From Pseudomonas sp. MWU13-2105 (GTDB lineage Bacteria > Pseudomonadota > Gammaproteobacteria > Pseudomonadales > Pseudomonadaceae): 64,000 nt of DNA. How positions within the stretch are numbered: position 1 is the stretch's first letter; each line of letters starts with the position of its first letter. The stretch lies in contig NZ_JALLIY010000006.1 in NCBI RefSeq assembly GCF_023242315.1, forward strand, positions 186,001 through 250,000, in the 5' to 3' direction. Below are positions 29,942-39,679 of this stretch, piece by piece. The notes under the pieces were generated by a model. It saw only the letters and a list, made by a program, of their open reading frames with translations, did no database searches and had not been told where the DNA came from. The position numbers and the translations under genes are program-made.

Positions 29942-29984
29942 GCACCTTGTTGTTGGCTTGAGGGAGAGAGCCGAACACGGTCCT

Positions 29985-30058
29985 TGTGGAAGCGGAGCTT
30001 GCTCGCGAAGAGGCCCTTGAGGTCGCTAAAAGCTTCGCGGGCAGGCACCGCTCCCACA
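29985..30058. repeat. REP-type palindromic element
   Basis: TGTGGAAGCGGAGC opposite GCACCGCTCCCACA, with inner motifs CTCGCGAAG and CTTCGCGGGC. Same family as the elements at 22994 and 38321. It fills much of the 395-base gap between ccoP1 and ccoG. The remainder holds a C-run and the candidate regulatory site at 30158. Confidence 0.75.
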
Positions 30059-30157
30059 GGTTAGGTAGCGTTTTCAATATCCCATTCCCCTTGATTGAAC
30101 GGCATTGGGGCAAGTCCGCTCGCCCCCCCCCGTTCATGATCAATCATCTATAGTCAA

Positions 30158-30171
30158 TTGACTTGGATCAT
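30158..30171. promoter_or_regulatory. Possible Anr box upstream of ccoG
   Basis: TTGAC-TTGG-ATCAT matches 8 of the 10 defined bases of TTGAT-N4-ATCAA, 166 bases before the ccoG start. It is weaker and less symmetrical than the boxes at 23092 and 35920. It is plausible because the ccoGHIS assembly genes are needed under low oxygen. Confidence 0.4.
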
Positions 30172-30336
30172 GTCTTGTTACATCTGCTACACCATACTGA
30201 GCGCAGACCCAACGCGACCAAAGGTCGCACCCTTGGAACGCAGGGACCGGCGTATCATTGCGCCACTGCACTACCCTTTTTGATCGCGGTCGGCACGTAC
30301 TGACCGAGGCATTTCCCCCAGCCGTGGGACGCAATG

Positions 30337-31752
30337 ATGAGCAACCAGATTCCGGTACACGACGTCACGCCACCTGCCAAGCACACCCCTGAAACCGTCG
30401 ATCTTTACGCTTCGCGAGAGAAAATCTACACCCGCGCCTTCACCGGCCTGTTCCGCAACCTGCGGATGGTGGGCGGTGCCGGCCTGTTCCTGCTGTACTT
30501 CGGTACCGTGTGGCTGAGCTGGGGCGGTCACCAGGCGGTGTGGTGGAACCTGCCCGAGCGCAAGTTCTTCATCTTCGGCGCGACCTTCTGGCCCCAGGAC
30601 TTCATCCTGCTCTCGGGCCTACTGATCATCGCCGCCTTCGGCCTGTTCTTCATCACCGTCTATGCCGGGCGGGTCTGGTGCGGCTATACCTGCCCGCAAA
30701 GCGTCTGGACCTGGATCTTCATGTGGTGTGAAAAGGTCACCGAAGGCGACCGCAACCAGCGCATCAAGCTCGACAAGGCGCCCATGAGCGCCAACAAATT
30801 CCTGCGCAAGTTCGCCAAGCACAGCCTGTGGCTGCTGATCGGTTTTGTCACCGGCATGACCTTCGTCGGCTACTTCTCGCCGATTCGCGAACTGGTCATC
30901 AGCTTCTTCACCGGCGAGGCCGATGGCTGGTCGTACTTCTGGGTCGGCTTCTTCACCCTCGCCACCTACGGCAACGCCGGCTGGCTGCGCGAACAGGTGT
31001 GCATCTACATGTGCCCCTATGCGCGCTTCCAGAGCGTGATGTTCGACAAGGACACTCTGATCGTCTCCTACGACCCGCGCCGTGGCGAAAGCCGTGGCCC
31101 GCGCAAGAAAGGCGCCGACTACAAGGCCCAGGGCCTGGGTGACTGCATCGACTGCACGATGTGCGTACAGGTCTGCCCCACCGGCATTGACATCCGCGAC
31201 GGCCTGCAGATCGAATGCATCGGTTGCGCCGCCTGCATCGACGCCTGCGACAGCATCATGGACAAGATGCAGTACCCTCGCGGACTGATCAGCTACACCA
31301 CCGAACATAACCTCTCCGGGCAGAAAACCCATAAGCTGAGGCCACGCCTGATCGGTTATGCCCTGGTGCTGCTGACCATGATCAGCCTGCTGGTCGCGGC
31401 GTTCTTCATCCGCCCGCTGGTGGGCTTCGACGTCAGCAAGGACCGCGTGTTGTACCGTGAGAATGCCGAAGGGCGGATTGAAAACGTCTACAGCCTGAAG
31501 ATCATGAACAAGGATCAGCGCGACCATACCTATGTCCTCGATGCCAGCGGACTGCCCGACCTGAAACTGCAGGGCAAGCGCGAGATCCACGTGGCCGCCG
31601 GCGAGATCTTCAGCATGCCGATGGAACTGTCCAGCGCCCCCGATCAACTGCCGTCGAGCACCAATGAGGTGAAATTCACCTTGCGCGATGCCGATAACGA
31701 CAGCATTCACATTGAAGCCAAGAGCCGATTCATCGGCCCGCAAATCCGTTAA
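30337..31752 (+). CDS. ccoG: Cytochrome c oxidase accessory protein CcoG (FixG/RdxA)
   Basis: Inner-membrane iron-sulfur protein of about 471 residues required for cbb3 assembly, thought to reduce copper for the CuB centre. It has five or so membrane helices, a CGYTCPQ motif after the second helix, and two 4Fe-4S ferredoxin motifs (CIDCTMCVQVCP and CIGCAACIDACD). An Ig-like FixG C-terminal domain (about residues 350-471) faces the periplasm. Two ATGs lie in tandem at 30334 and 30337, with GGGA just upstream. It is the first gene of ccoGHIS. Confidence 0.95.
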   Translation: MSNQIPVHDVTPPAKHTPETVDLYASREKIYTRAFTGLFRNLRMVGGAGLFLLYFGTVWLSWGGHQAVWWNLPERKFFIFGATFWPQDFILLSGLLIIAAFGLFFITVYAGRVWCGYTCPQSVWTWIFMWCEKVTEGDRNQRIKLDKAPMSANKFLRKFAKHSLWLLIGFVTGMTFVGYFSPIRELVISFFTGEADGWSYFWVGFFTLATYGNAGWLREQVCIYMCPYARFQSVMFDKDTLIVSYDPRRGESRGPRKKGADYKAQGLGDCIDCTMCVQVCPTGIDIRDGLQIECIGCAACIDACDSIMDKMQYPRGLISYTTEHNLSGQKTHKLRPRLIGYALVLLTMISLLVAAFFIRPLVGFDVSKDRVLYRENAEGRIENVYSLKIMNKDQRDHTYVLDASGLPDLKLQGKREIHVAAGEIFSMPMELSSAPDQLPSSTNEVKFTLRDADNDSIHIEAKSRFIGPQIR

Positions 31753-31763
31753 GGAACGACCCA

Positions 31764-32303
31764 ATGCCCGCAGCCACCGCCACAAGCCCCTGGTACAAGC
31801 ACCTCTGGCCCTGGATCCTGATCGGGATCATGGCCTGCTCGGTGACCCTGACCCTGTCGATGGTGACCATTGCGGTGAAGAACCCGGACAACCTGGTCAA
31901 CGACAATTACTACGAGGCCGGCAAGGGCATCAACCGTTCCCTGGACCGCGAACTGCTGGCCCAGAGCCTGAAGCTGCATGCCAGCGTGCATCTGGATGAA
32001 GTCACCGGTGAAGTCGACCTGCGCCTGCTGGGCAACAGCCAGCCGGCCAGCGTCGAGCTGAACCTGATCTCGCCGACCCAGCCGGAAAAGGACCGCAAGA
32101 TCACCCTGAACCGCAGTGCCAGCGAACCGGGACGCTATATCGGGCAACTGGCCGACAAGATCGAAGGCCGGCGGTTCGTCGAATTGCTGGGGGTCGAGGG
32201 CGACAAGAGCTGGCGCCTGTTCGAAGAAGAGCAGATCAGCCAGGACAAGGACCTGAAGCTGGGCGACGAACCGCTGCAAGGCGCTGAAGAACGCTCTAGA
32301 TAA
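31764..32303 (+). CDS. ccoH: FixH family protein (CcoH)
   Basis: A 179-residue protein with one N-terminal membrane helix (HLWPWILIGIMACSVTLTLS) and a periplasmic beta-rich domain, required for cbb3 assembly or stability. It has the conserved NLVNDNYYEAGKGIN segment just after the helix. It starts 11 bases after ccoG with AAGGAACG as the binding site. Confidence 0.92.
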   Translation: MPAATATSPWYKHLWPWILIGIMACSVTLTLSMVTIAVKNPDNLVNDNYYEAGKGINRSLDRELLAQSLKLHASVHLDEVTGEVDLRLLGNSQPASVELNLISPTQPEKDRKITLNRSASEPGRYIGQLADKIEGRRFVELLGVEGDKSWRLFEEEQISQDKDLKLGDEPLQGAEERSR

Positions 32304-32331
32304 ATGCCCTCTTCCCTGACGGACAAACTCC

Positions 32332-32464
32332 TGTGGCGAGCGGGCTTGGCCGCGCTCGGCTGCGAAGCAGTCGTAAAACCTGCAATCTCGCTGTATCTGA
32401 TACAACGCATTTGCCGATTTTGGGGCCGCTTCGCAGCCCAGCGCGGCCAAGCCCGCTCGCCACA
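32332..32464. repeat. Long inverted-repeat intergenic element
   Basis: Two 37-bp arms (32332-32368 and 32428-32464, one mismatch; outer ends TGTGGCGAGCGGGCTTGGCC and its complement) flank a 59-base AT-richer centre. A further half copy, GGGGCAAGCCCGCTCGCCAC, lies at 32506-32530. It is a different family from the TGTGGGAGC elements elsewhere. It occupies the ccoH-ccoI gap. Confidence 0.75.
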
Positions 32465-32548
32465 AACCTCGGCCAGACTTGAGAGCATTCTTGACTGGCT
32501 GATATTGGGGCAAGCCCGCTCGCCACAATTGATTGACCGATGGCGCCC

Positions 32549-34999
32549 ATGACCAGTCCTGTTCCCTGCTACCACTGCGCCCTGCCCGTCCCCTCCGGCA
32601 GTCGCTTCACCGCTGTCGTCCTGGGCGAACCCCGCGAGTTCTGCTGCCCGGGTTGCCAGGCGGTGGCGCAGGCGATTGTCGCCGGCGGCCTGGAACACTA
32701 TTACAGCCATCGCAGCGAAACCTCGGCCAACCCCGAGAGCCTGCCCGTGCAGTTGGTCGACGAACTGGCGCTGTACGACCGCGCCGATGTGCTGAAGCCC
32801 TTTGTCCGCCACGACGGCGAACTCGCCGAAGCCACCCTGCTGATGGAGGGCATCAGTTGCGCCGCCTGCGGCTGGCTGATAGAGAAACACCTGCTCGGCC
32901 TGCCCGCCGTGGCCGAGGCGCGGCTGAACCTGTCCAATCACCGCCTGCAAGTGCGCTGGGCGGACCGCCAACTGCCACTGAGCCAGATCCTCGGCGAACT
33001 GCGTCATATCGGCTACGCCGCGCACCCCTACCAGGCCGACCAGGCCAGCGAACAACTGGCCAGTGAAAACCGCAAGTCGCTGCGCCAACTGGGCCTGGCC
33101 GGCCTGCTGTGGTTCCAGGCGATGATGGCGACCATGGCCACCTGGCCGGAATTCAATATCGACCTGAGCCCGGAACTGCACACCATCCTGCGCTGGGTGG
33201 CGTTGTTCCTGACCACGCCCATTGTGTTCTACAGCTGCGCACCGTTCTTCCGTGGCGCCTTTCGCGACCTGCGCACCCGTCACCTGACCATGGACGTCTC
33301 GGTCTCGCTGGCGATCGGCAGCGCCTACTGCGCCGGGATCTGGACCGCCATCAGCGGGGTCGGAGAACTCTATTTCGACGCCGTGGGCATGTTCGCCCTG
33401 TTCCTCCTGGCCGGCCGCTACCTGGAACGCCGCGCCCGCGAACGTACCGCCGCCGCCACCGCGCAACTGGTCAACCTGCTGCCCGCTTCCTGCCTGCGCC
33501 TGGGCGCCGACGGCCAGAGCGAACGCATCCTGCTCAGTGAACTGCGCCAGGGGGAACGGGTGCTGGTACATCCCGGTGCCGTGCTGCCGGCCGACGGGCG
33601 GATTGTCGAGGGCCAGTCGAGCATCGACGAGTCCCTCCTGACCGGCGAGTACCTGCCACAAACGCGCACAACGGGGGATGCGGTCACCGCCGGCACCCTG
33701 AACGTCGAAAGCGCCCTGACCGTAGAAGTCCTGGCCCTCGGTCCGGACACCCGCCTGTCCGCCATCGTCCGCCTGCTCGACCGCGCCCAGAGCGAAAAAC
33801 CGCGCCTGGCGCAGATCGCCGACCGCGCCGCGCAGTGGTTCCTGCTGTTCTCGCTGCTCGCCGCGGCGCTCATCGGCCTGGTCTGGTGGCAACTGGACCC
33901 GGCGCGAGCGTTCTGGATCGTACTGGCGATGCTGGTCGCCACCTGCCCCTGCGCGCTGTCGCTGGCCACCCCCACCGCCCTGACCGCCGCCACCGGCACC
34001 CTGCACAAGCTCGGCTTGCTGTTGACCCGTGGCCACGTGCTCGAAGGCCTGAACCAGGTCGACACGGTGATTTTCGACAAGACCGGCACCCTCACCGAAG
34101 GCCGCCTGACCCTGCGCGCCATCCGTCCGCTGCGCGAGTTGGACAGCGAGCGCTGCCTGAGCCTCGCCGCCGCCCTGGAAAACCGTTCCGAACACCCGAT
34201 CGCCCGCGCCTTCGGCCGTGCCCCGCAAGCCGCCGAGGAGGTCCACGCCACGCCTGGATTGGGTCTCGAAGGTCGGGTCGGCGAGCAACTGCTGCGTATC
34301 GGCCAGGCGGCCTTTGTCTGCGAGCTCGGCAACTGCCCGCTACCGCCGACGCCGGACGAGGCCGGGCAATGGCTGCTGCTGGGCGATACTCGCGGGCCAC
34401 TGGCCTGGTTTGTCCTCGACGACCGCCTGCGCGATGACGCCCCGGCGCTGCTGGCGGCCTGCCGCGCGCGCGGCTGGCGCACCCTGCTGCTGTCCGGTGA
34501 CAGTTCGCCGATGGTCGCCAGCGTCGCCGCCGAACTGGGGATCGACGAGGCCCGTGGCGGCCTGCGCCCGGACGACAAGTTGCAGGTGCTGCGGGATCTG
34601 CATCGCCAGGGCCACAAGGTGCTGATGCTCGGTGACGGGGTGAATGACGTGCCGGTCCTGGCCGCCGCCGATATCAGCGTGGCCATGGGCTCGGCCACCG
34701 ACCTGGCCAAGACCAGCGCCGACGCGGTGCTCCTGTCCAATCGCCTGGGTGCCCTGGTGCAGGCCATCGGCCTGGCCCGGCGGACCCGGCGGATCATCAT
34801 CGAAAACTTGATCTGGGCCAGCCTGTACAATGGCCTGATGTTGCCGTTCGCCGCCCTCGGCTGGGTCACTCCGGTGTGGGCCGCGGTCGGCATGTCCATC
34901 AGCTCGCTGACCGTGGTCCTCAATGCCCTGCGCCTGACCCGCCTGCCCGGCGCGCCGACGCTCACGACCACGCCAGATACCCGTCCGCTGCCGGCCTGA
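32549..34999 (+). CDS. ccoI: Copper-transporting P1B-type ATPase (CcoI/FixI)
   Basis: Copper ATPase of 816 residues in the inner membrane that supplies copper for cbb3 assembly. It has a cysteine-rich N-terminus (CYHCALPVP and CCPGCQAV), a heavy-metal-associated domain with GISCAACGW, eight membrane helices with the CPC transport motif in ATCPCALSLATP, the phosphorylation site DKTGTLTEGR, and the hinge GDGVNDVPVLAAAD. I chose the ATG at 32549 (MTSPVPCYHC) over one at 32540, on family N-termini. Neither has a strong binding site. It is separated from ccoH by a repeat element but is in the same orientation and pathway. Confidence 0.95.
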   Translation: MTSPVPCYHCALPVPSGSRFTAVVLGEPREFCCPGCQAVAQAIVAGGLEHYYSHRSETSANPESLPVQLVDELALYDRADVLKPFVRHDGELAEATLLMEGISCAACGWLIEKHLLGLPAVAEARLNLSNHRLQVRWADRQLPLSQILGELRHIGYAAHPYQADQASEQLASENRKSLRQLGLAGLLWFQAMMATMATWPEFNIDLSPELHTILRWVALFLTTPIVFYSCAPFFRGAFRDLRTRHLTMDVSVSLAIGSAYCAGIWTAISGVGELYFDAVGMFALFLLAGRYLERRARERTAAATAQLVNLLPASCLRLGADGQSERILLSELRQGERVLVHPGAVLPADGRIVEGQSSIDESLLTGEYLPQTRTTGDAVTAGTLNVESALTVEVLALGPDTRLSAIVRLLDRAQSEKPRLAQIADRAAQWFLLFSLLAAALIGLVWWQLDPARAFWIVLAMLVATCPCALSLATPTALTAATGTLHKLGLLLTRGHVLEGLNQVDTVIFDKTGTLTEGRLTLRAIRPLRELDSERCLSLAAALENRSEHPIARAFGRAPQAAEEVHATPGLGLEGRVGEQLLRIGQAAFVCELGNCPLPPTPDEAGQWLLLGDTRGPLAWFVLDDRLRDDAPALLAACRARGWRTLLLSGDSSPMVASVAAELGIDEARGGLRPDDKLQVLRDLHRQGHKVLMLGDGVNDVPVLAAADISVAMGSATDLAKTSADAVLLSNRLGALVQAIGLARRTRRIIIENLIWASLYNGLMLPFAALGWVTPVWAAVGMSISSLTVVLNALRLTRLPGAPTLTTTPDTRPLPA

Positions 35000-35021
35000 G
35001 CCGCGCGGACATGGAGTTCCC

Positions 35022-35237
35022 ATGCCAGCCCTCTATATCATGATCCCCGCCGCGCTGCTGATCGTGGCCATCGCCGTCTACATCTTCTTCTGGGCGGTGG
35101 ACAGCGGCCAGTACGATGACCTCGAGGGCCCGGCCCACAGCATCCTGTTCGACGACCAGGACCCCAAGCACACCGCCGCCGTCGAAGAAACCAAAGCCAT
35201 CACCGACAAGCACGACAAGGCCCCACCCCATGCTTGA
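35022..35237 (+). CDS. ccoS: cbb3 oxidase maturation protein CcoS
   Basis: A 71-residue protein with one membrane helix (IMIPAALLIVAIAVYIFFWAV) followed by the typical SGQYDDLEGPAHSILFDDQ segment. It is needed for cofactor insertion into cbb3. It starts 22 bases after ccoI with GGAG as the binding site. Its stop overlaps the next gene by 8 bases. Confidence 0.93.
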   Translation: MPALYIMIPAALLIVAIAVYIFFWAVDSGQYDDLEGPAHSILFDDQDPKHTAAVEETKAITDKHDKAPPHA

Positions 35238-35913
35238 ACTGGCGCCCCTGCTGGTCTCGGCGGTGATTCTCGGCCTGCTCGGCGGTGGCCATTGCCTGGG
35301 CATGTGCGGTGGCCTGATGGGCGCCCTGACCCTGGCGATTCCCCCGGAGCAGCGCAGCCGGCGCTTTCGTCTACTGCTGGCCTACAACCTGGGGCGGATT
35401 CTCAGCTATGCCAGCGCCGGCCTGCTGATCGGCCTGGCCGGCTGGGCCGTGGCCAGCAGCCCGGCGGCGTTGTTCCTGCGAGTAATCGCCGGGCTGCTGT
35501 TGATCAGCATGGGCCTGTACCTGGCCGGCTGGTGGAGTGGCCTGACCCGCATCGAAAGCCTCGGACGCGGCCTGTGGCGGCATATCCAGCCGTTGGCCAA
35601 CCGCCTGCTGCCGGTATCGAGCCTGCCCCGCGCCCTGCTGCTGGGCGCGCTCTGGGGCTGGCTACCATGCGGCTTGGTCTACAGCACCCTGCTCTGGGCG
35701 GCGAGCCAGGGCAATGCCCTCGACAGTGCGCTGTTAATGCTGGCCTTCGGCCTGGGCACCTGGCCAGTACTGCTCGCCACCGGGCTGGCGGCGGAGCGGG
35801 TCACCGCCGTGCTGCGCAAACGCAGCGTGCGTATGAGTGGCGGCCTGCTGGTAATGCTGTTCGGCCTGTGGACCTTGCCGGGGCCGCACCAGCACTGGCT
35901 GATGGGCCACTAA
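35230..35913 (+). CDS. SafE/TauE-like membrane protein
   Basis: Integral membrane protein of 227 residues with about six helices, of the sulfite exporter TauE/SafE-like (DsbD transmembrane-like) family. The first helix carries GGGHCLGMCGGLMGAL with two cysteines. It overlaps ccoS by 8 bases. It sits at the end of ccoGHIS in many Pseudomonas genomes, so a role in copper or thiol handling during oxidase maturation is likely (inference). No substrate can be read from the sequence. Confidence 0.85.
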   Translation: MLELAPLLVSAVILGLLGGGHCLGMCGGLMGALTLAIPPEQRSRRFRLLLAYNLGRILSYASAGLLIGLAGWAVASSPAALFLRVIAGLLLISMGLYLAGWWSGLTRIESLGRGLWRHIQPLANRLLPVSSLPRALLLGALWGWLPCGLVYSTLLWAASQGNALDSALLMLAFGLGTWPVLLATGLAAERVTAVLRKRSVRMSGGLLVMLFGLWTLPGPHQHWLMGH

Positions 35914-35919
35914 CAGCCG

Positions 35920-35933
35920 TTGATACAGGTCAA
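35920..35933. promoter_or_regulatory. Anr box upstream of hemN
   Basis: TTGAT-ACAG-GTCAA matches 9 of the 10 defined Anr/FNR bases. It is 63 bases before the hemN ATG and 7 bases after the previous stop, so hemN has its own low-oxygen promoter. Confidence 0.8.
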
Positions 35934-35995
35934 GATGGCGATTGCGCACAGCCCCTAGACTCCGGATATTGCAGCCAATCCGGGGGAATGCCCGC

Positions 35996-37378
35996 ATGCT
36001 CGACGCCATCCGTTGGGACTCTGATCTGATCCACCGCTACGACATCGCGGGACCGCGCTACACCTCCTATCCCACGGCCGTGCAGTTCAACAGCCAGGTC
36101 GGCACCTTCGACCTGCTCCACGCCCTGCGCGACAGCCGCAAGGCCCTGCGACCGCTGTCGCTGTACGTGCACATACCGTTCTGCGCGAACATCTGCTACT
36201 ACTGTGCCTGCAACAAGGTCATCACCAAGGACCGTGGCCGTGCCCTGCCCTATCTGCAACGCCTGGAACAGGAAATCCAGCTGGTCGCCTGCCACCTGAA
36301 TCCCGCGCAGAAAGTCGAGCAACTGCACCTGGGCGGCGGCACCCCGACCTTTCTCAGTCACGACGAACTGCGGCAACTGATGACCTGCCTGCGCCAGCAC
36401 TTCAACCTGCTGGACGACGACTCCGGCGACTACGGTATCGAAATCGATCCACGGGAAGCCGACTGGTCGACCATGGGCCTGTTGCGCGAGCTGGGTTTCA
36501 ACCGGGTCAGCGTCGGTCTGCAGGATCTCGACCCGGACGTGCAGCGCGCGGTCAACCGCCTGCAAAGCCTGGAGGAAACCCGGGCGATCATCGAGGCGGC
36601 GCGGACCCTGCAGTTCCGTTCGATCAATATCGACCTGATCTACGGCCTGCCCAAGCAGACCCCGGATAATTTCGCCCGGACCGTCGACGAGGTGATCAAC
36701 CTGCAACCGGACCGCCTGTCGGTGTTCAACTACGCCCACCTGCCCGAGCGCTTCATGCCGCAACGCCGGATCAACAGCAATGACCTGCCGGCGCCGGCCG
36801 ACAAGCTGGAAATGCTCCACCGCACCATCGAGCAGCTCACCGCCGCCGGCTACCGTTATATCGGCATGGACCACTTCGCCCTGCCCGACGACGAACTGGC
36901 GATTGCCCAGGAAGAGTCGACCCTGCAGCGCAATTTCCAGGGCTACACCACCCACGGCCATTGCGACCTGATCGGCCTGGGCGTCTCGGCCATCAGCCAG
37001 ATCGGCGATCTCTACTGCCAGAACAACAGTGACCTGAACCAATACCAGAACACCCTCGCCAGTGCGCAACTGGCCACCAGCCGCGGCCTGCTGTGCAACG
37101 CCGACGACCGCCTGCGCCGGGAAGTGATCCAGCAGATCATCTGCAACCTGAGCCTGGAGTTCGCGAGCATCGAGCGCCAGTTCAATATCGACTTCGGCGG
37201 TTATTTCGCCGCGCTCTGGCCGCGCCTGACGGAGATGGCCGCGGACGGTCTGATCGAGCTGGACCACGAACGCCTCACGGTCCTGCCGGCGGGACGCCTG
37301 TTGGTCCGCTCGGTGTGCATGGTCTTCGATGCGTACCTGGAGCAGCAGAACCGTCAGCGCTTTTCACGGGTGATCTGA
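35996..37378 (+). CDS. hemN: Oxygen-independent coproporphyrinogen III dehydrogenase
   Basis: Radical-SAM enzyme of 460 residues that converts coproporphyrinogen III to protoporphyrinogen IX without oxygen, supplying heme under microaerobic conditions. The 4Fe-4S motif is FCANICYYCACNK (C-x3-C-x2-C-x-C, HemN type) and is followed by LHLGGGTPTFL. The ATG at 35996 has GGGGGAA 7 bases upstream. Its position between the cbb3 assembly genes and anr, with an Anr box, fits. Confidence 0.95.
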   Translation: MLDAIRWDSDLIHRYDIAGPRYTSYPTAVQFNSQVGTFDLLHALRDSRKALRPLSLYVHIPFCANICYYCACNKVITKDRGRALPYLQRLEQEIQLVACHLNPAQKVEQLHLGGGTPTFLSHDELRQLMTCLRQHFNLLDDDSGDYGIEIDPREADWSTMGLLRELGFNRVSVGLQDLDPDVQRAVNRLQSLEETRAIIEAARTLQFRSINIDLIYGLPKQTPDNFARTVDEVINLQPDRLSVFNYAHLPERFMPQRRINSNDLPAPADKLEMLHRTIEQLTAAGYRYIGMDHFALPDDELAIAQEESTLQRNFQGYTTHGHCDLIGLGVSAISQIGDLYCQNNSDLNQYQNTLASAQLATSRGLLCNADDRLRREVIQQIICNLSLEFASIERQFNIDFGGYFAALWPRLTEMAADGLIELDHERLTVLPAGRLLVRSVCMVFDAYLEQQNRQRFSRVI

Positions 37379-37572
37379 AACGATCCACGGGGTTGTGGCA
37401 GCCGGGCCCCGGACTGGCGCGGCGCGGCTCACGTAGACCCTGGCCAGGGCCCGACTTGGAGGATGGCGAGCGCCCGTGGCACAGGTGTGCCATTTTGGCG
37501 CAGGCTGGCCTGAGTGCCCCTTGCTGAGTTACCCTTACGTCTTATGTGTGTTTTCCCACAAGGATTTAAGAA

Positions 37573-38307
37573 ATGTCCGACCCCGTGAAATTGCGCACCC
37601 ATAGTCAGGCCCATTGCAAGGATTGCAGCCTGGCCCCTCTTTGCCTGCCACTTTCGCTGAATATGGAGGACATGGACGCGCTGGACGACATCGTCAAACG
37701 TGGCCGACCACTGAAGAAAGGCGAATTCCTGTTTCGCCAGGGCGATACCTTCGGTTCAGTCTATGCCGTGCGCTCCGGCGCGCTGAAGACCTTCAGCCTG
37801 AGCGACGGCGGCGAAGAACAGATCACCGGTTTTCACCTGCCGAGCGAACTGGTCGGCCTGTCGGGCATGGACACCGAGACCTACCCGGTCTCGGCCCAGG
37901 CGCTGGAAACCACCTCGGTCTGTGAAATCCCCTTCGAGCGCCTGGACGAACTGGCCCTGCAACTGCCGCAACTGCGTCGGCAGTTGATGCGGGTGATGAG
38001 CCGGGAAATTCGCGACGACCAGCAAATGATGTTGCTGCTGTCGAAAAAGACCGCCGACGAGCGCATCGCCACCTTCCTGGTCAACCTGTCGGCGCGTTTC
38101 CGTGCCCGGGGTTTCTCGGCCAACCAGTTCCGCCTGAGCATGTCGCGCAACGAGATCGGCAACTACCTGGGATTGGCGGTGGAAACCGTGTCCCGGGTCT
38201 TTACCCGTTTTCAGAGCAACGAATTGATCGCCGCCGAGGGCAAGGAAGTGCATATCCTCGACCCGATCCAGCTCTGTGCGCTGGCCGGTGGTTCGCTGGA
38301 GGGCTGA
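37573..38307 (+). CDS. anr: Anaerobic transcriptional regulator Anr (FNR family)
   Basis: Oxygen-sensing Crp/Fnr-type regulator of 244 residues. N-terminal cysteines Cys15, Cys18 and Cys24 (C-x2-C-x5-C), together with a later one in TTSVCEIPF, bind the oxygen-labile [4Fe-4S] cluster. A cyclic-nucleotide-like beta barrel and a C-terminal helix-turn-helix follow ([20 protein letters not shown]), with the E-x2-SR recognition pattern of FNR. It probably acts on the boxes at 23092 and 35920. AAGGA lies 8 bases before the ATG. The 194-base gap upstream shows no clear Anr box. Confidence 0.96.
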   Translation: MSDPVKLRTHSQAHCKDCSLAPLCLPLSLNMEDMDALDDIVKRGRPLKKGEFLFRQGDTFGSVYAVRSGALKTFSLSDGGEEQITGFHLPSELVGLSGMDTETYPVSAQALETTSVCEIPFERLDELALQLPQLRRQLMRVMSREIRDDQQMMLLLSKKTADERIATFLVNLSARFRARGFSANQFRLSMSRNEIGNYLGLAVETVSRVFTRFQSNELIAAEGKEVHILDPIQLCALAGGSLEG

Positions 38308-38320
38308 TCCGGCTGGAGAG

Positions 38321-38452
38321 CCGTGAGGCCGCTAAAAGCTTCGCGGGCAAGCTCCGCTCCCACAGGGATGCGAACTCTCGGTTCGACACACACCTTGTGG
38401 GAGCCGGATTTATCCGCGAAAAGGCCCGCAAGACCGCTGAAAGCCTCGCGGG
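38321..38452. repeat. Paired REP-type elements after anr
   Basis: Two copies face each other. One is CCGCTAAAAGCTTCGCGGGC ending in GCTCCCACAGG. The other starts TTGTGGGAGCCGG and ends GAAAGCCTCGCGGGC. Same family as the elements at 22994 and 29985. They fill the gap between the convergent anr and moeA genes. Confidence 0.7.
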
Positions 38453-39679
38453 CTAACCCAGCACTTCGCTCAACGGAATAAAGCTCACCCAGTCGCCTTC
38501 CACCAGGGTGCTCCCCTCCAACACCTCGACCAACCCCTCGGCCCAGGCCGCGCTGCGCAGCACGCCAGAGCTCTGGTTGCGGTAGATGATCGCCCGACCG
38601 TTTTCCAGGCGCCCGCGCAGGTATTCGCGGCGGTTGCCCGGCTTGGGCCAGACAAACCCGGCCGGCACCTTGAACTGCAACGGCTGCACCTCCCGCACGC
38701 CCTGGCGGCGCAACAGATAAGGCCGGGCCAACAACGCAAAGGTGACCAGGGTCGAAGCCGGGTTGCCCGGCAGACCGATCACCGGCACCCCGCGAAAATG
38801 CCCGAAGGTCAACGGTTTTCCCGGCTTGATCGCCAGCTTCCAGAGCTCCAGCTCGCCCGCCTCGCGCAAGGCGATCCCAAGGAAATCGGCTTCGCCCACC
38901 GAGACCCCGCCCGTGGACAGGATCAGGTCGACATCGCCCAACTGCGTCAGACGCCGGCGGGTCGCCTCCAGGTCATCCGGCAGGATCCCGGCGTCCAGCA
39001 CCTCGCAGCCCTGGCGTGCCAGCCAACTGCACAGCAACACACGATTGCTGTTGTAGATCTGTCCCGGCCCCAGCGGCTGGCCCGGTTCGACCAGCTCGTC
39101 GCCGGTGGACAGCACGGCCACCCGCACCCGCCGTACCACGTTCAGTTCGGCGCAGCCCAAGGACGCCGCCAACCCCTGCTCGATCGGCCCCAAGCGGGTT
39201 CCGGCGGTCAATACCACCTCGCCCACTGTGGTTTCCTGGCCCTGGGGGCGGATGTTCTGATCAACCGCCAGCGCCTCGATAAAACGCACCCGCCCATCGG
39301 CGAGCACCTCGGCGTTTTCCTGCATTTCAACGCAATCGGCCCCCGCCGGCAGCGGCGCACCGGTAAAGATCCGCGCGCAGGTTCCCGGCAGCAAGGGCTC
39401 GGGAGCTTGCCCGGCAAAGATCCGCTGGCTGACCGGCAGCGGCTCGCCGTGCCAGTCGGCCAGGCGCAGGGCATAACCGTCCATGGCGCTGTTGGGCCAG
39501 GGCGGCAGGTCGAGGCTGGAGGCCAGGTCCTCGGCCAACACCCGGCCGTCGGCTTGCGCCAATGGCACGCGCTGCGCCTCAAGGATCGGCGCCGCCTCGG
39601 CCAGCGCCAGCAGCCGGGCCAGGGCGACTTCCACCGGCATCAACGCACTGAGCTTGCCCGGCTTACCCACGGGATTCAC
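38453..39679 (-). CDS. moeA: Molybdopterin molybdotransferase MoeA
   Basis: Inserts molybdate into adenylated molybdopterin, in the cytosol. It has 408 residues, the normal length. Visible features are the domain with [13 protein letters not shown], the MoaB/Mog-like domain with [11 protein letters not shown] and [12 protein letters not shown], and the C-terminal domain with [12 protein letters not shown] start at 39679 overlaps the moaB stop by 17 bases. An in-frame ATG at 39640 is an alternative. It forms an operon with moaB, and mobA is divergent. Confidence 0.93.
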   Translation of the reverse strand: MNPVGKPGKLSALMPVEVALARLLALAEAAPILEAQRVPLAQADGRVLAEDLASSLDLPPWPNSAMDGYALRLADWHGEPLPVSQRIFAGQAPEPLLPGTCARIFTGAPLPAGADCVEMQENAEVLADGRVRFIEALAVDQNIRPQGQETTVGEVVLTAGTRLGPIEQGLAASLGCAELNVVRRVRVAVLSTGDELVEPGQPLGPGQIYNSNRVLLCSWLARQGCEVLDAGILPDDLEATRRRLTQLGDVDLILSTGGVSVGEADFLGIALREAGELELWKLAIKPGKPLTFGHFRGVPVIGLPGNPASTLVTFALLARPYLLRRQGVREVQPLQFKVPAGFVWPKPGNRREYLRGRLENGRAIIYRNQSSGVLRSAAWAEGLVEVLEGSTLVEGDWVSFIPLSEVLG

